This document shows, piece by piece, positions 11,884 through 22,465 of a stretch of DNA of 64,000 nucleotides (position 1 is its first letter; every line of letters begins with the position of its first letter). The notes below the pieces were generated by a model, which saw nothing but the letters and a program-made list of their open reading frames with translations, did no database searches and had not been told where the DNA came from. This DNA comes from Sinohyriopsis cumingii (Eukaryota > Mollusca > Bivalvia > Unionida > Unionidae): contig CM068842.1 in NCBI GenBank assembly GCA_028554795.2, positions 50,613,574 to 50,677,573 of the forward strand, given 5' to 3'. The position numbers and the translations under genes were made by a program.

Positions 11884-13854
11884 TCCTAGCAAGATCAACA
11901 GTGGGGACAAAAATCAGAATTTCGCAAGATTCACATAATACATTTAAATGCTTGCTAATGTTCATCCTTTTGTCATATACCGACACACTAATTATGAATC
12001 TGCATTTTTCGGGGAGTAAGCAAAAAATATGAAAAATCAACAATATAAAATCAAATGTCCAACTGAAGGGCTCTGTCTTTTTCAGTAAATTTAATATATT
12101 TTCTTACTTGGCAAAGATACACAGTCTCAAGAGCGAGAGAAAGAAACATGTAATATATATTTTATAAAACGAATTATTTAAATATGTAAGTTGGAGAAAA
12201 ACGATACGGCCACGGTGGCGATACCATTGTTGTAGCCACAGTTGCGATACCGTTGTTGTGGCCACGGTGGCGATATCACTTATTAAACAACTTTCCTTTT
12301 CCATTTAGATTTGATATCTGAGCTTTCGTATGTGCATTCAGTGACTGAACATATATGACCATGCTATGTGTTATTCTGTGTCACCTATACAATATCGTAT
12401 ACTTGTTACTACGACAAACGATACGCATTTTTAGGACAAACTGTTGATTGAACATTGTAATAAAATTGCATAAGTAGCAATATTAGTTCTCGTTATAATC
12501 ATATTCATGTTTGAAACAGATGGAGAAATTGGGCAGTGATGGGTATCGATTGCAAATGGAAATTGAGTGACAATCAAAACATGGGTGCACGGGTGCAGCC
12601 TCTGTTACCGTACACGGCTGCAAACTTGCCAGGGCACACACATATTCACATCTGAATGCAAACATAACCAAAATCTTTACAAGTAAACTGAAAATCATTA
12701 TAATATACTGTTTAAATATGTCACGCTCTAAAGTCTGTCGAATATAACCGTTCTGTGATGTTTATACAGTATCCCACCCCAACAATGCTCACTGTGTCAA
12801 TCAGCGCAAAATATATATTAACCAAAATAAAATACTCTTCATTTTTGTACGACAACAGTTATCAATGTTACAAAATAACACAATTTGAAGCATTACATGT
12901 ACAAACTAAATTTTTAAAATGTCACGAACCTAAAGGTATTCCAAAAATTCGGAACGTCTTTTAATCAATGGTGTAATGCAGACGTTAATCGCACTTACAA
13001 TGAATAGAGACATAAATCCCGACGGTTTAGCCTTAAAAATATATAATAAACAGAAAATCTACGTTTTTATGGAAATTTATGGAAAATGCTTCACTCATGA
13101 AGTGGCAAAACCACTCGTGGCAATATAATGTTTCCACCTCATTCGTGAAATAGTTCTTACATCTACTAAAGGAAGGAACCAAAACAAACAAAGAACCTAA
13201 AACCGTATATGTCCTTTATTGAAGTAAATATCATTTCATTTTCCTTTTGTTCAGAAAATAAGGCTGATGCCAAAACATTTAAGGGCTTATAATTTTCCAG
13301 ACTAAAATTTCATGCAAGAAGAGCATTTAAAAAATCTAAAAGAACTCTTTGAATTAAGTTCTACAAGTATGGACATTTTGTTTATGAATATTGGTTTCCA
13401 TTTCTTGTTCGAACGGAAATATTTATTCATTAAGCATGGACTTCATACTTTGGATGGAAAAATTACTTCCGTTCTGATTCGAAATTTAACTTTACAAGTA
13501 ATTATATACGGGATAAACAAACACTCAGCGTTCAGCATTTCTGATGTTAATGTTAAGTTGATAACAGAAATTAAAAAACGATATACCAGTTTTCCATTTT
13601 GATTTATTTGATGGAAGGAAAGCGGATAACAATTCTCAGATTTATCCAGCTATGACATTATCTGTGTTCTCATTCCATTTATGAGGGAATGTGTGCATCA
13701 CAGCGCGCATTCCTATCGACTGCTTTTCGCACCAAATTCCAGACCAATGATATTGCTCACAGTAGGGCCCTTTCTCGAACCGGAAACAATGTACGTTCAA
13801 CAAGCCGAAAAACAACTCACCAACTTCATTTGATGTTGTCGTGTGGACTTTCTA

Positions 13855-13892
<38 letters not shown>

Positions 13893-13894
13893 AG

Positions 13895-13953
<59 letters not shown>

Positions 13954-14805
13954 TACAACAACAAACAAAAGTGAACTGAGTTTAAATAACATACATCTTT
14001 CGAAGTCCAATCCAAAAAGTTCCGTGTCAGACTAAGATAAAACTGCTAAAATGCTTTTTTAAGAATAAGTTTATACTTTTTGATTTAAGTAACATTGCTC
14101 ATACTGAACAGCACACAGCATAATCACGAATCGAAATTTCAACGGCCAGATTGGGTCAAAATACGTTCAACAGTCACGATGTCTCATTACAGTGATGCGT
14201 CACTCTTACTAATGGCAGCCACAATTGAAATCACACTCGCCCTCTGTGTACGAGCTTTTAAGGTTTGAAAGCCACTGTACTGACTACAATAAAGCATTAT
14301 TTATAGTTATTTCTTTTTTCTGATAAAGATATTTCTTAGCAAGTTTCATTAGAATTGTTTCAGCCGCTCTGGAGAAGTCGAATATAGAAACTATTGACGG
14401 AAGGACGACTTCATTATCGATAATGCAGTGTAAAAAACAGTTGAACCAGTTCTGATGCTGCTTTCTGAAAACAGAGGCAAAGAGTAAAGTACTTTGATCT
14501 AAAGACAATTATATGTTATGGTCACTAGATTAAATTTACCTTGTTTAAAATTATAACTCGTGCACGATAAATTTGTGATAAAAGCCACTCTTTTATCGTA
14601 TTTTAAGGTCGTAAAGCTGCTCATTTTAAATGGACTTCGACCATAATTTTAACCACCTTCAGGTAAAGCTGGATTTGATAATGCATGTCATTAAAGACAG
14701 ACATATATCTAACTGCATGTATTCTTTGACGGACAATAGTGTACAACCGTCTAACGGCCTATATATATTATTTCTAGAATCGTGTATACGCTGATGTGAT
14801 GTGTC
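11884..14805. other. Intergenic, no gene seen
   Basis: Downstream of the chitin-binding gene. It holds a candidate AATAAA at 12459-12464 and an (AAT)n microsatellite at 13856-13951. Other ORFs are short and show no recognisable motif. Confidence 0.6.
13856..13951. repeat. (AAT)n microsatellite
   Basis: About 30 trinucleotide units with one interruption near 13892. Confidence 0.95.
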
Positions 14806-16146
14806 ACAATTACAGGGGCACCAGATGACATGATACGAGAATGATCACAATTACGGAGGTCCAGGATGTTGTGATACGATAAGGATCATAATCAGAGCGG
14901 TGCCATATGTGATACGACAATGATCAAAATTACAGAGGTCCGGGATGATGTGATACGAGAAGGATCACAATTACGGAGGTCCGGGATGATGCGAAACGAC
15001 AAGGATAGCAATTACGGAGGTCCGGGATGGTATGATACGAGAAGGATCGAAATTACGGAGGTCCTGGATGATGCGAAACGACAAGGATCGCAATTACGGA
15101 GGTCCTGAATAATGTGATACGACAAGGATCGTAATTACGGAGGTCCGGCATGATGTGGTACCACAAGGATCGCAATTATGTAGGTCCAGGATGATGTGAT
15201 ACGATAACGATCATAGTTACGGCGGTGCCATATGTGATACGACAATGATCACAATTACAGAGGTCCGGGATGATATGATACGAGAAGGATCACAATTACG
15301 GAGGTCAAGGATGATATGGTACGACAATAATCTCAATTACGGAGGTCCGGGATGATGTGAAACGACAAGAATAGCAATTACGGAGGTCCAGGATGGTATG
15401 ATACGACAAGGATCAAAATTACGGAGGTCCTGGATGATAGGAAATGACAAAGATCGAAATTACGGAGGTCTGGGGTGATGTGATAAGACAATAATCGCAA
15501 TTACAGAGGTACTGAATTATTTGATACGACAAAGATCGTAATTACGGAGGTCCGGCATGATGTGATACGACAAGGCTCGCAATTACGGAGGTCCGTGATG
15601 ATGTGGTGCAACAAGGATTGCAATTACGGAGGTCCAGGATGATGCGAAATGACAAAGATCGAAATTATGGCGGTCTGGGGTGATGTGATAAGACAATAAT
15701 CGCAATTACGGAGGCCCTGAATAATGTGATACGACAAGGATTGCAATTACGGAGGTTCGGCATGATGTGATACGACAAGGCTCGCAATTGCAGAGGTCCG
15801 TGATGATGTAATACCACAAGGATCGCAATTACGGAGGTCCGTGATGATGTGATGCGACAAGGATCGCAATTACGGCGGTCCAGGATGATGCGAAATGGCA
15901 AAGATCGAAATTACGGAGGTCTGGGGTAATGTGATAAGACAATAATCGCAATTACGGAGGTCCTGAATAATGTGATACGACAAGGATTGTAATTACGGAG
16001 GTCCGACATGATGTGATACGACAAGGCTCGCAATTACGAAGGTCCGTGATGATGTGATACCAAAAGGATCGCAATTACGGAGGTCCGGGATGATGTGATA
16101 CGACAAGGATCGTAATTACGGGCGTCCGGGATGGTGTGATACGATA
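14806..16146. repeat. Minisatellite, ~41-bp unit, ~33 copies
   Basis: Tandem copies of a unit containing GATGTGATACGACAAGGATC, then GCAATTACGGAGGTCCGG. Variants recur at fixed distances: GTCTGGGG at about 15469, 15673 and 15919 (5 or 6 units apart) and GGTGCCATATGTG at about 14899 and 15224. This shows higher-order structure. Open frames here are only by-products of the repeat. Confidence 0.95.
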
Positions 16147-17146
16147 ATTTGTGCCTATTTCTATATGTGCAAATTATGATGAGCTTGAATTTGTCAACGC
16201 GGGGTATTGGTTCTGCAGCAATTGATCTCCGTATTAAAAGTATTGCAGGGTATTTGTTATCTCAAATAACTATATTATAACGAAAATTCAAAAAGAAAGA
16301 TGCTCACGCTAAAGAGTTGTTCTCCACAAGAACCTAAACTCAGAACTCAAAGGAACACACCAACGAATAAGGACGGAAATGTTAACACGCTATCTATATG
16401 TTGCCTCTGTATTCGTTCAGGGGCATGAAAGGATTAAATCAGCCTGCCATTCAATAAATTCACCTACTTACAAATATAGCTCAATAGTTATGACAAAATA
16501 TATTATATATTTCGATCTCATGCTCTTTTGTACGTATCTCGCTGTCACGTGTATCGAGCTGGAGTGGATAAATAACCAGACAATTGCCAGGTGACAGACA
16601 AATAAAACAATACAAATCAAACAAAACAAGAAGCAAGGAAGAAGAAAAAAAGCTACAACATCACGACGGTTCTCTGACTTACTACAATCTTGATGAGAAA
16701 TGTAGTGGATATGAACAAATTACATGATCATTAAAACGCAAATGTCTCCCTCATAGAACTTATTGTATGACTTAAGTAACGGTAATTAAACAACTTCTTT
16801 GTAAATAAAACTATTTATTTTACACACAACAAGACAATTAATACTCAGTCAGTGCAATGAAGGTTTCCTAATCAGATAAAAATTAAAATGATCATTCAGG
16901 CAAAAATTCCCAAGTCATCTAATAGATTGCAAATATGTTATATTCAAATAATGGGTTGAAGAAAGTGTTCCATTCAAATAACAGATGGTATAAAATGTCC
17001 TGCTCAAATAATATGCGGCAGACAAATTAACACTCCCTATGTGGGTACGTTTATATTAGAATCCACTTAGGCGAATAATTGCAGGTAAGCGGACTGACCT
17101 GTCGCAAGAACAGAGACAAACTGACCAATCTTTAGCATAAAACGTC
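16147..17146. other. Left flank of the Polinton, no gene seen
   Basis: AT-rich sequence with no exon or RNA gene that can be supported. It ends with AAACGTC at 17140-17146, directly repeated at 32143-32149 on the other side of the element. Confidence 0.6.
17140..17146. repeat. Target-site duplication, left copy
   Basis: AAACGTC immediately before the AGCAGCAGGG terminus; the same 7 bases follow the right terminus at 32143-32149. Polintons usually make 6-bp duplications, so one base may be a chance match. Confidence 0.75.
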
Positions 17147-17358
17147 AGCAGCAGGGAAGTTCTACAGACCAGACTCCCAGACCAAAATAAAGCCTCCTAC
17201 GCGAACTTTCTCCGTAGAAGCCTCAGATTTCAAAAATAAGCCTTCCTACGAAAATTAATTTGCGTAAATTCGTCCCCGAATGCAATTTTTGTGAGCAAAT
17301 TCGATGATTCTGGACAAGTAAAAAACGAAGATTTTAGGGGGGGGGGGGAAATTTATTC
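17147..17358. repeat. Polinton left terminal inverted repeat
   Basis: 212 bp beginning AGCAGCAGGGAAGTTCTACA and running through a G12 tract (17337-17348). It pairs with 31932-32142. Differences seen: A at 17280 against G in the reverse complement of 32009, and one extra A after the G tract. Confidence 0.97.
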
Positions 17359-17394
17359 TGGTGTTTTTTTGCACAAAGGATTTGGCTGCAAGTC

Positions 17395-18060
17395 TCATGA
17401 ATAAATTTGATCAAGACCGATTCGATATCTACTACGCTGATCATGAAGATTAATCGTAATAAAACCATGCGGTGTTGCCTGGGCGCGGCTGAAGAAATTT
17501 TTGAATTTGTTTATGTCCATATCGCCGTTGCACCAAGTCTGATGAATATTTCTTAGCGTGTGAGTATCGACGCCATTGAAAACCGACAAAATGTTACAAT
17601 TGTCCCTAATTACCTTTGGAATTTGCGTATATCGCTGCGTCACGTAAATCACATCGGTGTTCTTGTGTCGGCCACGCGAGAATATCCTAGCCGGATTAGT
17701 TTGCTTATCCAGCATAACATCATCGAATACAACAAGATTATTAACATCGCCGTCTAAATTTTCCACTGATGGAGCTTCATTGATGTCTGTGATGAATTCG
17801 ATTGTGCCTTCGTCGGTATTGTCGCTAAATTCCTTTAGCACTTGATAACAACGCTGATCATCAACGGACGGTGCAACCAAATACAACTTATCCCATTTTA
17901 GCCATCGCATTATCAAATTTAGCAACAACTGCGTCTTTCCAGAACCAGACGGGCCAATAATTATCATCCTTATCGAATTCGGTAACACCGCGTTGTGTTT
18001 CACCTGCTCGCGTCGCTTCGTGGCTGAAAAATCAATTACATTCATGTTACTAGAATACAT
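17395..18060 (-). CDS. Genome-packaging ATPase (FtsK/HerA, A32-like)
   Basis: P-loop ATPase that, by homology with poxvirus A32 and other Polinton ATPases, pumps DNA into the capsid. From Met at 18060 the protein is 221 residues. The Walker A motif GPSGSGKT is at about 36-43 (catalytic Lys 42), Walker B NLVVFDDV at about 108-115, followed by SRGRHKNTDVIYVTQR, the usual motif of this family with its conserved Gln. The frame stays open further upstream from TTG codons, but homologues begin close to FSATKRR, so Met at 18060 or at 18045 is the likely start. The ATG at 18060 overlaps, on the opposite strand, the ATG of the zinc-ribbon gene in one CATG. It lies about 36 bp inside the left terminal repeat. 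Confidence 0.93.
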   Translation of the reverse strand: MYSSNMNVIDFSATKRREQVKHNAVLPNSIRMIIIGPSGSGKTQLLLNLIMRWLKWDKLYLVAPSVDDQRCYQVLKEFSDNTDEGTIEFITDINEAPSVENLDGDVNNLVVFDDVMLDKQTNPARIFSRGRHKNTDVIYVTQRYTQIPKVIRDNCNILSVFNGVDTHTLRNIHQTWCNGDMDINKFKNFFSRAQATPHGFITINLHDQRSRYRIGLDQIYS

Positions 18061-18235
18061 GGATCTATATTGTGTTAAGTGTCGCACGCGCACAGCTACG
18101 ATAAATCCAATCGAAATTGTCACACGCAATAACAGGAACGCAATTGCAGGAGAATGCGAAGTTTGTAAGACACGCAAGTTCAGATTTGTAAAAAAAAAAA
18201 TAGAAGAACCGGAGGAGACATTACCGCCTCCATGA
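18059..18235 (+). CDS. Small zinc-ribbon protein (DUF5679-like)
   Basis: 58-residue protein with two CxxC knuckles, C5-x2-C8 (YCVKCRTR) and C33-x2-C36 (GECEVCKTRKFRF). The central stretch includes RNNRNAIAG. This layout matches the short DUF5679 zinc ribbons found in large DNA viruses and phages, whose function is unknown; the assignment is from memory of the pattern. A Pro/Glu-rich tail ends the protein. The start was chosen at ATG 18059 because it immediately precedes the first knuckle; the frame is open further upstream, but only inside the opposite-strand ATPase gene. The stop TGA overlaps the next ATG as ATGA, a virus-like coupled arrangement. Confidence 0.75.
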   Translation: MDLYCVKCRTRTATINPIEIVTRNNRNAIAGECEVCKTRKFRFVKKKIEEPEETLPPP

Positions 18236-18567
18236 AAAATCTACCTGGGTTGCCCTGGGCGAAATATCCCGGAGAAAAGCATCTGCCAGGATACAATTAC
18301 TGCGGACCTGGTACGAGGCTCGATATAAGACTCAACGATAATAATCAACCAAATCCCGGCGAAGATCCAGTAAACGCCATCGATAACGCGTGTTACTATC
18401 ACGATCTTGCGTATCGCAGCGAGGATTTACAACAAAGACATCTCGCTGATATTAGGCTAATTCATGCAATAGACGCGATTCCTGACAAAAGTTTCAAAGA
18501 AAAATTGGCAACCTGGTTGATAAAAGGCGCGATGAAAGGTAAATTAGTACTCGGCGCTGGTAAATAA
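18232..18567 (+). CDS. Parvovirus-type phospholipase A2 domain protein
   Basis: 111-residue protein whose core resembles the PLA2 domain of the parvovirus VP1 unique region. The calcium loop is YNYCGPGT (residues 21-28) and the catalytic helix is DNACYYHDLAY (51-61), with the His57-Asp58 pair. LPG at 18-20 precedes the loop, as in parvoviral domains. In parvoviruses this enzyme hydrolyses phospholipids to let the virion leave the endosome; a similar role for this particle is inferred. Here it is a free-standing gene, not fused to a capsid protein. It overlaps the zinc-ribbon gene by 4 bases (ATGA), and the integrase ATG begins 2 bases after its stop, suggesting a single plus-strand transcription unit. 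Confidence 0.88.
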   Translation: MKNLPGLPWAKYPGEKHLPGYNYCGPGTRLDIRLNDNNQPNPGEDPVNAIDNACYYHDLAYRSEDLQQRHLADIRLIHAIDAIPDKSFKEKLATWLIKGAMKGKLVLGAGK

Positions 18568-18569
18568 TA

Positions 18570-19520
18570 ATGGAGCAAATATATTATTCTCCGCGAGGAT
18601 TCTGGAGAGGAAAATCAGCAATTGCCAAACTCGCTAAAGCCGCTAAAGTAAAACAATCCACCGCTGAATCGTGGTTATCGAAACAGGCAGTCTGGCAAAT
18701 ATATCTTCCTCCGCCTAAGAAAATACCATATGCAAGTTTCACCGTCAGTGTCCCTAATGAAGTCCATCAGGCTGATTTAATGTTTCTTCCTTACGATACC
18801 GTCGACGGAGTCACATATAAATATGTCTTGACAGTCGTTGATATCGCCAGCAGGTATAAAGAAGCGGAACCGTTATCGAATAAAACAGCAACGGGGATCG
18901 CTAAGGCGTTTAGCGAAATTTATTCACGATCTCCATTAACATGGCCGAAGCTTCTCCAGGTTGATCCAGGTCGAGAATTTCTTGGCGCGGTTACTTCACT
19001 GATGAAAAAGAACAATGTTAAAATCCGTCGCGGTATTGTAGGTGTTCATCACAATCAAGCTATCGTTGAGAGATTCAACAAAACTCTTGCAGAACGATTA
19101 TTCGGATACCAATACGCGCGTGAATTTATTCAAGATAATCGATCTCATGATTGGGTATCAAGATTGCCTCATGTGATTAACGCACTAAATAACGAAGTAA
19201 CACGAACAATAGCAATGAAACCCGCAATTGCAATTACAAAATCGAATATACCCCTAAAGCGAGATTCCACAATTCCGCCTGTGCTAGGTAGCGTCACGGT
19301 CCGGTATTTATATAAAGAAGGCGAGGCCGAAGGAGGAAGAAAAAGAGCAACCGATCCAAATTGGAGCGTTACGACACATAAAATATCCGCCGTAACAAGA
19401 TCATCGGGAAGACCAGCAATTTATTTCCTAGATTCGCTAGCGCCACAACGCGGATTTACCAAGGAGGAATTACAAATAATACCGAAAGATACTCAACTAC
19501 CGCCAGCGTCATTAATGTGA
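18570..19520 (+). CDS. Polinton integrase (retroviral-type rve, DDE)
   Basis: 316 residues. The N-terminal segment YYSPRGFWRGKSAIAKL with WLSKQAVWQIYLPPP is the standard start of Polinton integrases. The rve core has D69 (HQADLMFLP), D132 (LQVDPGREF) and E167 (QAIVERFNKTL), the DDE triad with 34 residues between the last two. The C-terminal region (about 236-305), including WSVTTHKISAV and IYFLDSL, resembles the SH3/chromo-like tail that binds DNA or chromatin. It catalyses insertion of the element using its terminal repeats. All catalytic residues are present, so the gene looks intact. Its last 28 bases overlap the end of the convergent polymerase gene. Confidence 0.97.
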   Translation: MEQIYYSPRGFWRGKSAIAKLAKAAKVKQSTAESWLSKQAVWQIYLPPPKKIPYASFTVSVPNEVHQADLMFLPYDTVDGVTYKYVLTVVDIASRYKEAEPLSNKTATGIAKAFSEIYSRSPLTWPKLLQVDPGREFLGAVTSLMKKNNVKIRRGIVGVHHNQAIVERFNKTLAERLFGYQYAREFIQDNRSHDWVSRLPHVINALNNEVTRTIAMKPAIAITKSNIPLKRDSTIPPVLGSVTVRYLYKEGEAEGGRKRATDPNWSVTTHKISAVTRSSGRPAIYFLDSLAPQRGFTKEELQIIPKDTQLPPASLM

Positions 19521-22465
19521 AACCGAATTCTACCTAACTGAGATAATTTTCTTACTCTTGACACGGCTAAATACACTAAATTTGACCAGGAAATTCTATC
19601 ATCGACAATCCAAACTTGGCCATCTACGGTTAATCCCTGCGACGAGTGTATCGTTGTTGCATATCCTAATTTCCATGGCGATCTTTCTGCGTTTATCGCG
19701 TCATTAACAAGATTAATATCAACAAGAATAATATCGTTCAGTACCAAGATCTTTTCCTCTCCGCAGGGTAGAGTAACACTGATATTTTGTTTCCTGGTAT
19801 CAGCGGGCCTGTAACACAACGGCACCTGCAATGTTGGAAATTTCTCGCAATGAAGCTTGAATAACATATCCTGAATAACATCGCGAACAATTTTCCTACT
19901 AGCAACAATCAGATGATCGGGACGCCACAAATTTAGAAAAATATCCATCGGAGTCTCGTCGATTATTCTTCTCATCACATCGCATTGAAACTTATTCGGT
20001 TGTAATCGAATTATTTTCTTAAACTCAGTCAGTAAAATATCATCGGATCTATAATCGGCGTCGATTTCCTCATAATAGTCAACGAAGTTCCTGAGCCATT
20101 CGTAAGGAGATTCTCCATCAATAGGATCAGGCTGGCCATGATCTCCGCACATTACCACGGCGGTATTTTTCCCCTCCAGCCAGGTCAGGAACGATTTTAA
20201 TACAACTAAATTTACTGTGCAAATTTCATCAAATATTATAATTTTATTGATATATTTATTTCCCATACGAGCCGAATCCCATAATCCACCGCTGTATTTG
20301 AAATAACTGTGATACGTGCAAGAATCAACGTCGCGTTGCCTTATTTCTCGCGCTAATCTGTGAGTTGGAGTCAACACTATCATATCAGATTTCGCAAATA
20401 AATTTATCGCTCGCGTTGTTTTACCGCTACCACCAGGACCATTCATGTAAACGAATTTGTTACGTGAAATCGGGTCAAATGCAGATGCAGCCGTCGATAT
20501 TTCCTCGCATTTATCTCGATGAAATTTATCGCAATCTTCGACATCAGCGTCCTCACAGTAATCTAGGATATCCTCGTTTTTTATCCTCCAAGTTCCCCAA
20601 GAACCATCAGCGATTAAATTATCCAGCCTATACTGGTATTTCTTATCGATATAAAACGAGTCCGTTGCGACCCTTACCGCGATATCAGAAAATTTATTTA
20701 TCATCGACAGTAAATTTATGCTCACATAAGCGAGCATCGATGATCTCAAATGCGTATACTGCGCTGATTCTCCGTCGAGATAGCTAATTACGGTACCCAA
20801 CTTTACTCCGTCAATAATAATATTTTCTCTGTTGCAGAATATTCCTCGCGACACCGTATCGGCAATAATAAAGTCCATCTCGGCATCGTTGATAAACAAC
20901 CTAGCGTGTCGGTGTTTATGATCAACGGATCCTCCTTGAGTAAATTTGCCAATTATTTTTCTTCCGATATCTTTCGCGTTTTCACAATCCGTCGGTAGCC
21001 ATACTTCAGTTTGTTTCCTATATGATATAATCGCCTCGCTCACCGTCAACGATACTAACATTGACGAATCCAGCATATACCTCAACAACACCGTAGGGAC
21101 CCATCTGCGTTGAGATAAATGCCGACCGAACCAAATATAACAAATTTTATGTAAATTTTCAGCAAACTCGAATGAAGTTACATAAGCGAATCCCGTCATG
21201 ACAAAATCAGGCAACGGTCCGTTAATTGCTACCCTTGTCATTTCGTTGGTGGGATGGCCAAATTTAGCAAAATAATCCGCACAATCACCATATCCGAGGA
21301 AACTTCCAGGATAGCACGCGCTCATATCAACGGAGATCATATCTTCGAAATAATACTTGGTATTCCACAATCCGCCATGGCCGTATTCGATACAACTAAG
21401 TTGAATATCAGTGAGGTATTCGTTTCTCGTAGGTTTCCACGAATTTCTTTCTCTGGCAGCGTGAGCAGCAACAGACGGAACCGTAAAACAATTCGTTAAT
21501 AACTGATCAGGATTTGACGAATATTTCACCGCGATATTTTTCATAGATTCATGTAATTTTTCATCACGGTAAATATCTCCTCGCGGCAATATAAACTGAT
21601 CATATCTTTCTTCGCTCGAAAATAACCAAACCGATATCGGATCAGATGCGGATAATATTTTGATATATCGGAACATAGCATCGGAATTGTCCTTTGCGCC
21701 TTCCACGGGATAAAATTTAACAACCCGATCTCGCGGAAATATCATTACCGACTGCGACCACGCATGTGAATTATGATCAACAATTTCGATTGGTACTCCT
21801 CGAGATCTATACGGCGACGAATATAATATTTCTCCCGATAGCGTTTTCACGGTAATAGGAAATTTAAGTTTCTTGCTCAACACAGCAACATCGTCAATCG
21901 ATGCGCCATCAACAACTGTCTTCGCCCATGAATTAATTTTATTCAATCTCAACTGTGTCAATCCAGATCCACGACGAGCGTTTTTCATATGCTCGATAAC
22001 ACGCTCAGCCACGCAATTTATCATCGGCGATTCTTTCATCGCAGGTAGATTTTTCATGTCGGGATTATTATTTAGCCGATAAATTCCATAAACAACAGCG
22101 CTAGATGGATACGCCCTAGCATAATAAGGACCGTCAATTCCCAATAATAATCCTGGCTTCGAATTTTTATCAAGAACGACGTTTTTCTTACTGCCACGCA
22201 CTGGATCTCGTTTATCACGAATAATCCAAGTATCGTCAGGCATTTGTGCAATAAATTTTATTCCGAAGATAAATCGTTCTTCTTTATGTTCGTTTTTTAT
22301 ATGCTCGATTATCTTCTTCGCTCGCTCCAGATTCATCGTAGCATCAATAGAATTAGTTTTCCATGTCGACCAAGTGTGAACCGCTCCATCATCGAAAAAT
22401 TCTTTTTTGGCACGATCAACCTCAGGAATGATATATTCTGCCTCATCAAGATCAAATGTATCCAT
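19493..22465 (-). CDS. PolB DNA polymerase fused to SF1 (Pif1/RecD-like) helicase
   Basis: 990 residues in one frame. The middle carries protein-primed-type family B polymerase motifs: YGHGG (361-365, the YxGG motif), motif A SVDMSACYPG (378-387, Asp380), an LRSSMLAYVSINLL stretch downstream of the motif B position (573-586), and motif C VATDSFYID (599-607, Asp602). The usual first Asp of the DTDS motif is Ala. The C-terminal third is a superfamily 1 helicase: Walker A GPGGSGKT (676-683), Walker B IIIFDE (742-747), motif III GDHGQPDP (774-781), HSSQGLT (940-946) and motif VI VYLAVSRVRK (964-973). The first ~350 residues show no clear 3'-5' exonuclease motifs. It presumably replicates the element, with the helicase opening the duplex. 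Most Polinton PolBs I know lack a fused helicase. The start ATG lies 33 bp from the divergent cysteine-rich gene. Confidence 0.9.
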   Translation of the reverse strand: MDTFDLDEAEYIIPEVDRAKKEFFDDGAVHTWSTWKTNSIDATMNLERAKKIIEHIKNEHKEERFIFGIKFIAQMPDDTWIIRDKRDPVRGSKKNVVLDKNSKPGLLLGIDGPYYARAYPSSAVVYGIYRLNNNPDMKNLPAMKESPMINCVAERVIEHMKNARRGSGLTQLRLNKINSWAKTVVDGASIDDVAVLSKKLKFPITVKTLSGEILYSSPYRSRGVPIEIVDHNSHAWSQSVMIFPRDRVVKFYPVEGAKDNSDAMFRYIKILSASDPISVWLFSSEERYDQFILPRGDIYRDEKLHESMKNIAVKYSSNPDQLLTNCFTVPSVAAHAARERNSWKPTRNEYLTDIQLSCIEYGHGGLWNTKYYFEDMISVDMSACYPGSFLGYGDCADYFAKFGHPTNEMTRVAINGPLPDFVMTGFAYVTSFEFAENLHKICYIWFGRHLSQRRWVPTVLLRYMLDSSMLVSLTVSEAIISYRKQTEVWLPTDCENAKDIGRKIIGKFTQGGSVDHKHRHARLFINDAEMDFIIADTVSRGIFCNRENIIIDGVKLGTVISYLDGESAQYTHLRSSMLAYVSINLLSMINKFSDIAVRVATDSFYIDKKYQYRLDNLIADGSWGTWRIKNEDILDYCEDADVEDCDKFHRDKCEEISTAASAFDPISRNKFVYMNGPGGSGKTTRAINLFAKSDMIVLTPTHRLAREIRQRDVDSCTYHSYFKYSGGLWDSARMGNKYINKIIIFDEICTVNLVVLKSFLTWLEGKNTAVVMCGDHGQPDPIDGESPYEWLRNFVDYYEEIDADYRSDDILLTEFKKIIRLQPNKFQCDVMRRIIDETPMDIFLNLWRPDHLIVASRKIVRDVIQDMLFKLHCEKFPTLQVPLCYRPADTRKQNISVTLPCGEEKILVLNDIILVDINLVNDAINAERSPWKLGYATTIHSSQGLTVDGQVWIVDDRISWSNLVYLAVSRVRKLSQLGRIRFHINDAGGS

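Noticed and set aside
14806..16146. Possible CRISPR-like array
   Set aside because: Regular ~41-bp units without unique spacers, in a eukaryotic genome. It is a minisatellite.
20365..20787. 140-codon plus-strand ORF inside the polymerase-helicase gene
   Set aside because: Antisense shadow of a clearly conserved coding region, with no motif of its own.
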